From Juglans regia (lineage: Eukaryota > Streptophyta > Magnoliopsida > Fagales > Juglandaceae), in assembly GCF_001411555.2 (NCBI RefSeq), contig NW_023361327.1, positions 159,001-223,000 of the forward strand: DNA of 64,000 bases, read 5' to 3'. This document shows positions 56,094-64,000 of the stretch, one piece after another; the stretch's first letter is position 1; every line of letters starts with the position of its first letter. A program made the position numbers and the translations under genes. A model generated the notes under the pieces. The model did not search any database, had not been told where the DNA came from, and saw only the letters and a list, made by a program, of their open reading frames with translations.

Positions 56094-57350
56094 TTTAAAG
56101 TGTGGTGCAGCCGATGGATTTTACGATCGGCAATGGAAAATAATGTATGGTTTTGGTTTACTTATGCTTCTTTTGCATTATATATCCTTTGCTATCCAAT
56201 ATGATTTCGGTAGTAGTTTTTGATAATTATTGCTTGCTGACTAGATGCATGTGATGGATTTTTCTAGCACAAGAAAAACCATGTGGGTTGCTTTACTCGG
56301 AGAAAACCATGAAGTCGGCAGTATATTGATTGTTTGTTGCTGGAGATGTCTTGTGGGGTTTGGGAGATAGTAGGGATCATGGTAGTTTCCCGTATGATTT
56401 TTAAGCATATATAAGATTTAATAGTCCATAATATTGCCTCGTTGGGCAAAGGTTCTAGTTTTTTCCTAGCTGATTTCCCGTATGATTTTTCCATGTATTT
56501 CCATATCTAACATTGTGGTTTGGCTGTATTTTTTTTCCATATCAGACATGGGGGTTAGGCGTATGATCTTTTCATGTACATGCAACTTAGGCAAAGGTTT
56601 TAGTTTTTAATTTCTAATCAAGCATAATATTAACTCTTTATACTTTGAAACAGTTCGAATCATCTTCTTTTATTGCAACTTAGGCAAAGGTTTTAGTTTT
56701 AATTTGTAATCAACCATGATATTATAACTCTTTATATTTTGAAATAGTTTGAATCATCTTCTTTTATTGCAACATGATGGCAATATATTTTGGCCCAGAT
56801 ATGTTGTGTTCTTCAACCTGGCAATATAGCATAATTATCACACAAAGTACAATAAAAATGGTAGAAGCTAAATAAAAGTTGTTGCCTTCATGGTAAGCAT
56901 GTTTATCTCATAAATTATTCAAGGTTTTCAGATACATTTGACATGATTGTATGAATGCAGCATATCTAACTTAGGGGAAAACTTGATTCATAGATCAAAA
57001 TGGTGAGAAGGGCAAGAGGAGGAGTTCGTGGACGAGGACGAGGCATTAGGGGGCTCTACGTACAAGGGCCGGGTTATAGAAGATGAGTAATCACCACCAA
57101 CACAGGGACCTAGACTAAGAGATGACAGCCCTTCCTCGTCGGAAGACTACCCAACCACTAGACATGGTATTCGAAACCGAGTTTTCGGATCGGATGGAAT
57201 GTAAAGGTAGATTGGCATCTCCTTTAACTCTGTATGATAACAAATCTTATAAAACATCCGAGATTATATTTTTTGTACATATCCAACATGCTACATGGTT
57301 AGTTTTTTGTCTGTGGCCGCCATATATAGAATTAACATGATTTTTCCTAA
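56094..57350. other. Unassigned sequence between F1 and F2
   Basis: Mostly AT-rich. Contains two diverged copies of a roughly 110-bp block ('tcttttattgcaac..aggcaaaggttttagtttt') at about 56590 and 56690. Near 57001 a short frame MVRRARGGVRGRGRGIRGLY with stops after it looks like the Arg/Gly-rich start of a transposon protein but is unidentified. At about 57351 sequence switches to F2 gag. Confidence 0.45.
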
Positions 57351-58624
57351 AATGACCATCAAAAGTGGGAGGGTGCATCTGATTGAACTGCTCTATGGTG
57401 CATCCGTCCTCTTCACTTCCTGCATTCAAGCCCCCAAGATTTCAAACACGATGTCAAGCAGCCATCTTGGAAGACTCATCCTTGGTTAAACATTTCAAAG
57501 GAAGAAAATAATAAAGTAATAACTGCGCGAAAAAAAAATATAACTACCAATTTATCTATAAATCACGAATCAATAATCTATTTCTTGTAGTTCGTAGAAT
57601 TCTAAACCCAATTCAAAAATTTATTTCCTAAAATCTAAAATTTCAAGACCTCAAATATCAGAGTGTATGGAACTTCAAACTTGGCTTTTGATCAAGCTTA
57701 TTTACACTTGTAAAATCTAAACCTTAAATCTTATTAAAATCATTTTCTACATTCCATTAAAAAGCCAAGTGGATCTAAGACCTTAAACGTCATGAAGATC
57801 GGTTCTTGAAATTTACAAACTTTAATACCTCAAATTTCCTAGAATATATGCCCAAAAGCCTAACAGATTCTAAAACCTTAAATACAAATTTCGTCATCTC
57901 TTAGTCCTAGAATTTCTACACCTCAAATATGAAGTTTCTTCCTAAACCCATAGATATCTAAACCTCCAAGCTTTATAGTATGCAGAATTCAAACCTGACT
58001 CTAATACCAACTGTAACGCCCCGGTCCCGCAGGGATCGAAGAGTTACTCCCTATAACTTAAAACTAACAATTCATCAATATATTTTATAAACTCTAAAAT
58101 ATAACGTCATCATAATACTACAAAATCTCTTAATAAAATCCGTCACTTCTCAGAATTCTTCTATGAATAAACCACTATGCTTAAATAATCATCTCACTGA
58201 TGCTCAATAATCTTGATCCTTAGCTGGACTATTCAAAAATCATCTGAAAAATAATTGGAGATAAGGGGTGAGTTATCAACACTCAGTAAGCAGAGGACAT
58301 ATACCAGTATGTAAACACGAGCATTTTTATAGTGTTCAGAATGCAGAAAACAAACATTTCAGTATCAATATGAAAATCTCAACAATACATATTATCAGAA
58401 AATCATAACGACTTTTCAACCATTTCATATTCAGAAAACCAACTTTTCATATTCAAAGACTCCTTTGACACAACATGACTGAACATCTTCGTCTTATCAT
58501 ATCATATCAGAGCATCATATCAGAACAGAGACCATGTTTAACCCCCGTGGTAGGGTTGTGCATCCTGCGGAAAGCCAAGCAAAACATAAATCACCGTATT
58601 ACCAAAGCGATTGCACTCTTAACA

Positions 58625-58750
58625 GAAAACCACTATTATATCCCGTGGCGGGCCAGAGGTCACTATTATCTCTCGTGACAGGGCTAGAGGTCACAAATGT
58701 ATCCCGAGACAGGGCCAGAGGTCACTATTGTATCCCGTGACAGGGCCACA
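58625..58750. repeat. 31-bp minisatellite in F2 LTR
   Basis: About four units of the AGAGGTCACTATTGTATCCC plus GTGACAGGGCC type. Confidence 0.9.
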
Positions 58751-59638
58751 TATCAGAGCAAAACAGAATCAGAATCACCATATCAGAATCGAAATCAGAG
58801 TTAGAACAGAATCAGAAAATCATGCCAAAGGTTTTTTAAGTATCACATATTATCAACACAGAGTACTGAACATAATCAGATCACAAAAACATAACTTATA
58901 CACAAAATTTTATATTCGCTCTCTTTTTCAAAGTTCAGAAACAGAGTGTCAAAAATAAGCTCATGTCTACACCAGTCATGATAGAAAATAATTTCTTCTT
59001 AAACAGAATCTCATGAGTAATGTAGAACAAATAACTGAGGTAGTTCAAATTTATTTTCATAATCAAATATGTATATTTTCCAAAAATCACCTCAGCTCAT
59101 TTTATTTTAATGCAAAGTCTAGTATAGGAACCCCGCTTACCAGGACTTCTTAGCTTTTCAGAATTTTCCTCAAAAATGCCGAACAAATATTAATCGTCAC
59201 CAATAAAATAATCACGTAACTTCCATAAATTTCTAACCAACCACGTATTTCGATATTTACACTTAAAAATGCGAAAAGAACCTCAAAACCTAAAATTCTC
59301 ATAATACCTAAAATACCAACATTTTCTAAGACCATCAATATCCACTTAATTGAATTCGTACTGAAGAAGAAAATTTATCGAATAAGTATTATGATAATTA
59401 TAGAACTCAATAAAAATTAATATTCAAAATATCTAAAATACCAACAATATTTTATAAATAAAAAGAATACATTGGTTGCTAAAGTTTTCCTCATGAAAAA
59501 CTCACCTCTTAAATTTCCTTTAACTAACAATATTATCAAAATACAATATAATATTTATTGAAACTTAAAACAAAATCCTATTTAAATATAAACTCAACAA
59601 AAAACACTTCTCACCCGAAAACTAAAACCGGGAACTTT

Positions 59639-59640
<2 letters not shown>

Positions 59641-59682
<42 letters not shown>

Positions 59683-59745
59683 GTAAGTACCCAAGTAAAA
59701 CTTTACTTATAAATATACATGCATATATATATATATATATATATA
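59641..59745. repeat. (AT)n microsatellites in F2 LTR
   Basis: Two AT runs, 59641-59677 and 59723-59745, absent at the matching place of the F1 LTRs. Confidence 0.95.
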
Positions 59746-59835
59746 AACACCCTATACCTAAAACAAACGATAAACATACAAAAGAATAAAAGAAAAAAAA
59801 TGCAGCGGCGACAGAGACTCACCGAGATGGTAAAG

Positions 59836-60539
59836 TGATATGAACCCGCGGGAATGAAATCCCTTGAACCCACAGTCAATTTGAAAACTTCCCAAGAAAG
59901 CCAAAATCAAGTCTATGGATGGAGAATCTAGACCCGATGAGAACTCGTTTCAAGAACCTAGATTATATTAAAATCTAGACCCATTGAAGAACCCGTCTCA
60001 AGAACCCAAATTACAAAGGAGGAACGCCACAAAGGTTGTGATTTACCTTTGATAAGTTCAAAAGTTCAATTAAGAACAAGAGGAGTAAAACTCAACTCAC
60101 AATGAATAAATTCATCAAATTTCATAAACTTCATAATCTGATTTGAATGAGGTTACATAGAGTATTTAAAGGAAAACCTAATGAAACCCTAGCCAAAATA
60201 AACCCCCATCTTCCAAAAGTGCCCCTGGATGAACAGTGCCGCGCTACAGTAACTCGGCTACAGTAACCCTAACCCTAGTTCAATAATAATAACTTTCCCA
60301 ACATGCCCTTGCATAGGCCCCCCTAAGTGTTTCCCATAATAAACCCAATTATTCGAAACTAATTAAATAAGTTGAAAGCTTTCAAGTGCCCAAAGCGTTT
60401 AAGTCTTGTTGTTGCCCTTTCCATAGTTCATCAAATGAATCAAAACTGAATCTTCATCATTTAAGCTCTTGAATTTGTATTTGGCCAATCTAGAACGTGC
60501 AACATATCTTTAAAACTAGGCCCACCTTGGTTCCCATCA
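59836..60539 (-). repeat. 3' LTR of B4 (beta)
   Basis: TGATATGAACCCGCGGG to TTGGTTCCCATCA. The ORF ends inside it at 60461 (PNTNSRA-stop). Confidence 0.92.
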
Positions 60540-60769
60540 TTCCCCCTCTCCTCAAAAGGATTCGACCTCGAATCTCCACCTGGATCAAAAGGAAAAATGT
60601 TAGTAACATTATCATTAATTTCATAAGTATTATCATTAATTTGTTCAAGAATTTGGAATAGTCCATCCAAGCTACTCCTATCATCAACTGGTGAAGACTT
60701 TAAATCTAAAATAGGAAATGGATTAAGTCTATAAACAATTTCAATTGGTGAAAATTTAGTAGTAGCATG

Positions 60770-61190
60770 AACACTCCAATTATATGTAAACTCAATGAAT
60801 GACAAACAATACTCCAACAAATGTTCATGAAACACATCTAAAGTCTCCCTCACCCCAAAATGACTACTCAAATTATATGCAAACTCAATGAAAGACAAAT
60901 GATGCTCACGTAAACGTTTATGCAACAAGTCAATGAATGGCAAATGATACTCCCACAAACGTTCATGCAACACATTTAAAATCTTATTTACACCAAAATG
61001 ACTACTCCAATTATATGAAGACTCAATGAATGGCAAGCAATACTCCCACAAATGTTCACGCAACACATCAATGAATGAAAAATGATACTTCCACAAACGT
61101 CCATGCAACACGTCATTGAATGGCAATTGATATTCCCAAAAACGTTCATGCAACACAACAAAAGTCTTCCTTACTCCAAGGTTACCCAAC
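60770..61190 (-). repeat. Integrase-fragment tandem repeats in B4
   Basis: Six in-frame units of the LHERLWEYHLPFID / SSYNWSSHFGVNKILNV type, parallel to 17440-17830, 19020-19370 and 46990-47290. Confidence 0.87.
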
Positions 61191-62214
61191 AAACCACCAT
61201 GTCCATCACACACAAGCAACTTAGGCATAAAACTAGTAGGCACACAAAATCTATTCTTTCTAAACAAGTACCAATCTAGTTTATAGAACTTACCAAATGA
61301 TGCTTTCTCACATGTTCCATACACACTAGCAAAGTCATCATCATAAGCATGTAATTCCTTATCATATTCAAGTCTCAACAATTTTGCATCTAAAAAGAAG
61401 ACAATAACATACCTGCTTGCAAAAGCATCAACCACAAAATTTTCCATACCTTGTGTGTATTTGAATACATGAGGAAAAGTTTCAATACAATCTTCCCGCT
61501 TAGCACGCATTTTAGTCGACAACTTACCTTGTCCCTTTAAGTGTGTCAAGAACTCATGTTCTTCCAAGAAAGGTTGGTTAGGAATTGTCGCACTTGGCAC
61601 AAAATCAATGTAGTGCTCTATCTCCGTAATAGGTGGCAATCCACTAAACACACCACTAGTAATCACGACCTCATATCCCTGCAAGAAAGAAACAACAACA
61701 CTAGGCAAAGAGGCGTTAAATTCGTTTTTATAAAAGTTTGCCTTAGCATAAAAACTCACTTTTGTCTTTCTATTTCTCTCTGCAATCTTTCTTTCTTTTT
61801 CCTCTTGTGGCTCATCTCTTTTTTCTTGACTCTCAACCACCTCGCTATTTTCTTTTTCACTCTCTCTTTCTTTTGATGTTTTGGCCTCATTCTCTTTGTT
61901 TTTTTCACTCTCTCTTTTTCTTTCACTCTTCTCTTGTTTTGAACTCTCGGCCTCACAATTGTTTTTCAACTCATTCTCTTTTTTTCTTGAGGTTTCTGCC
62001 TCACCCAAATCTTTTCTCTTAGGTGGTTCGGTCTTTCCCATTGTAACAACTTGATCATTTTTGTCCCACTTTGGTTTCCAATGAGTACTAGAAACCGAAG
62101 TATACCTTGATGTACCCTTTCCTTTTAGCCGCCTCTCCACCTTCATAGCCATATGCACTATATCCTCTACCTCCACATAATGTTGCAACTTAACTCCATT
62201 GGCTATCTCCCTAT

Positions 62215-63050
62215 TGATATGAACCCGTGGGAATGAATTCCCTTGAACCCACAATCAATTTGAAAACTCCCCAAGAAAGCCAAAATCAAGTCAAGGATGG
62301 AGAATCTAGACCCGATGAGAACTCGTTTCAAGAACCTAGATTATATTAAAATCTAGACCCGTTGAAGAACCCGTCTCAAGAACCCAGATTACAAAGGAGG
62401 AACGCCACAAAGGTTGTGATTTACCTTTGATAAGTTCAAGAGTTCAATCAAGAACAAGAGGAGAAAACTCAACTCACAAATAAAATTCAATATTGTCTAA
62501 CTCTCAAATGAGGCTACAAAGAGTTTTTAAAGCCAAACCTAATCAAAACCCTAGCCAAAATAATGCCCCTTTTACCCAAAATTACCCTTGATGAACAGTA
62601 CCGGCTACAGTACGCGCGGCTACAGTAACCCCAACAGTAAATTGATGAAACCCTAGTTCCTAAAATGTAATTTTCCAAATAAGCCCTTGGCCAAAATACA
62701 AGGCCTTCCCAAAAACATAGTTCAAAAGAAATAAGACATGTGAGCCAAGCATCTTCAAGCCCACTTATTCTAAACTAATAAAATAAATCATTTAACCAAA
62801 TTGGAAGCCTCCAATAACAATAGGCCGTATCTTTAAGTCATGTCTTCCACAGCTTTGAATAAAGTGGATCAAAACTGGTTCTTCTTCTTTCAGACCCATC
62901 TTCAGTGTTGGGCTCTTGCTGGCTTCATCCCAGGTGGATTGCACCAATCCTTGCATTGCTTCCTTGATCTTCTTGGCCCTTGATCTTGTAATTGGCCCAT
63001 CTGGAACTTGCAAAGGATCTTTAAGAGTAGGCCCACCTTGGTTCCTATCA
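62215..63050 (-). mobile_element. Solo LTR, family C, in B4 gag
   Basis: 836 bp, TGATATGAACCCGTGGG to TTGGTTCCTATCA, flanked by the perfect duplication CCTAT (62210-62214 and 63051-63055). Youngest event visible in this part of the window. Confidence 0.96.
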
Positions 63051-64000
63051 CCTATTTAACCCACTCAAAAATCTTTTAATTGTGGCCTCCCGATCCTCCA
63101 CTACATTAGCCCGAATCATAAGCAACTCCATCTCCTTATGGTAATCCTCTACACTCCTAGACCCCTGTGAAAGATTTTGTAGTTTTTGGTTGAGGTCTCT
63201 ATAGTAATGGCTAGGTACAAATCTCCGCCTCATGATAGCTTTCAACTCTCTCCATGTTTCTACAGGCCTTTCAAGATTTCTCCTCCTATTGGATACTAAT
63301 TGATCCCACCAAATAATCGCATAATCAGTGAACTCAATTACAGCCAACTTCACCTTCTTTTCCTCAGAGTAATTATGACAATCAAACACCAACTCTATTC
63401 TTTTCTCCCACTCTAAATAAAATTCAGGGTCAGTTCTACCTTGAAATGATGGTATTTTCATTTTGATGCTCTCAAGGTTCTTATCTACTCCATCTCGACC
63501 CCCAGAGTTTGCCTTAAGGCCTCTTCCATGCCTAACTCCTCTATGTCCACCCAATCTAACTTCAGATTTTAAGCCTTCTTCATCCTCACCAAACTCTCCA
63601 TTCTTATACCCATTCTCAATTCTAGACTCACGTCGCCTCCTATCTCTCTCACCTTGCAAATTTCTAATCACTGGTTCTTGATTATCCATACTATCCCTCA
63701 CTTCACCCAACACCAAGTTCAACTGCTCAAACTGCTGTTGCATGGCTTGCAACACAATGGATGAGTTATATTCTCTCCCCCTTAGTGATGAGCTACTCCG
63801 ATGAGACATTATAATGTGCTGCACAAAAAGAAAGTTAGTGGAAAACCTCACACACTCCTTTACGTGTTTGCACTCGAATACTGGCACTCCACTCGTGTTT
63901 CACTCTTAATTGGCATTTTTCCAATAATAGTCTCACACTCTCTTGCCTTTTACCTCAAGAGCTTTCCCACTCAAGTTCTTTCAGAACTAAATGAACTCAA

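Larger units (their letters stand above)
57351..59835 (-). mobile_element. Element F2, partial: start of gag, PBS and part of 5' LTR
   Basis: 57351-58011 is the 5' end of an F internal region (minus strand; GGLNAGSEEDGCTIEQFNQM then HPPTFDG, broken at 57351) with a PBS at 57994-58011. The LTR starts at 58012 (TGTAACGCCCC) and runs to 59835, where B4 is inserted. The rest should lie beyond the window. Minisatellite at about 58625-58750 (about four units). Confidence 0.88.
60461..63809 (-). pseudogene. B4 single ORF, open apart from the inserted C LTR
   Basis: MSHRSSSSLRGR starts at 63809. Gag stays open to FLSGLNR, where a solo C LTR plus CCTAT duplication intervenes. The same frame design resumes at REIANGVKLQHY and stays open to 60461. 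Order: gag, Lys/Glu tract (about 95 residues), RT stub (GYEVVITSGVFSGLPPI), RNase H tail, NRFCVPTSFMPKLLVCDGHGG, six integrase-piece repeats (three short of 15 residues, two long of about 31, one final), GPY-like tail QILEQINDNTYEINDNV, then a tail in the LTR. Before the C insertion this ORF had no stop. No knuckle, protease or catalytic motifs. Confidence 0.88.
59836..64000 (-). mobile_element. Element B4 (family B, beta), runs off window end
   Basis: 3' LTR 59836-60539 (704 bp), polypurine tract complement TTCCCCCTCTCCT at 60540, one long ORF and leader up to the window edge. The 5' LTR is outside. Left flank TAAAG (59831-59835) lies in the F2 LTR, so B4 post-dates F2. A solo C LTR interrupts gag at 62215-63050. 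Confidence 0.92.

Noticed and set aside
60461..62254. Apparent Met start at the right end of the B4 frame ([11 protein letters not shown])
   Set aside because: This peptide lies in the inserted C LTR. The true gag start is upstream at 63809.

Overview
This is a nuclear plant DNA window made almost entirely of transposable elements. I found no intact host gene, no rRNA or tRNA gene and no CRISPR array. Plant origin rests on Ty3/gypsy and copia-type LTR retrotransposons with initiator-Met-tRNA-like primer sites, CACTA transposon pieces with plant TNP2 and transposase-associated domains, and one 5' gene fragment with telo-box (AAACCCTA) and CT-rich leader sequence. AT-rich composition fits a eudicot. 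I cannot name the species.

Families, labelled here only. A: gypsy, LTR about 806 bp, TGATGCAAACC...TTCATATCA. B: gypsy, LTR 700-807 bp, TGATGGGAACC...TTCATATCA, with subtypes alpha and beta. C: gypsy, LTR about 836 bp, TGATAGGAACC...TTCATATCA. F and F': LTR 2.7-3.0 kb, ends TGTAAYRCCC / GGGTRTTRCA, with a gag-only body. D and H: old gypsy remnants. G: an LTR ending in GGCGCCACA. There is also one copia-type LTR, one CACTA element and one CACTA-like small element.

Layout. 1-8.4 kb: family A solo or partial LTRs in old gypsy remnants (D, G). 8.4-11.8 kb: a wrecked C element carrying an opposite-strand C LTR inside an 848-bp duplication. 12.3-15.2 kb: solo F' LTR. 16.2-26.5 kb: a chromovirus pol end (H) split by B1 (16470-26303), which is itself split by B2 (17963-22994). 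27.1-36.9 kb: a CACTA element holding a C LTR, holding B5, holding A1. 36.9-40.4 kb: truncated 5' end of a host gene and a minus-strand copia-type 3' end. 40.4-45.9 kb: solo F LTR and a truncated F' LTR fused to a 5'-truncated B3. 48.8-56.1 kb: F1, a gag-only long-LTR element. 57.4-59.8 kb: partial F2. 59.8-64.0 kb: B4, with a solo C LTR inserted in its gag.

Target-site duplications read from the sequence resolve most of the insertion order. The most interesting point is family B. Several copies share one reorganised single-ORF design: gag, then a Lys/Glu-rich tract, an RT stub, an RNase H tail, and tandem repeats built from integrase pieces. This points to a mobile non-autonomous lineage with an expanding integrase-derived repeat domain, presumably driven by enzymes from relatives such as A or C (inference).
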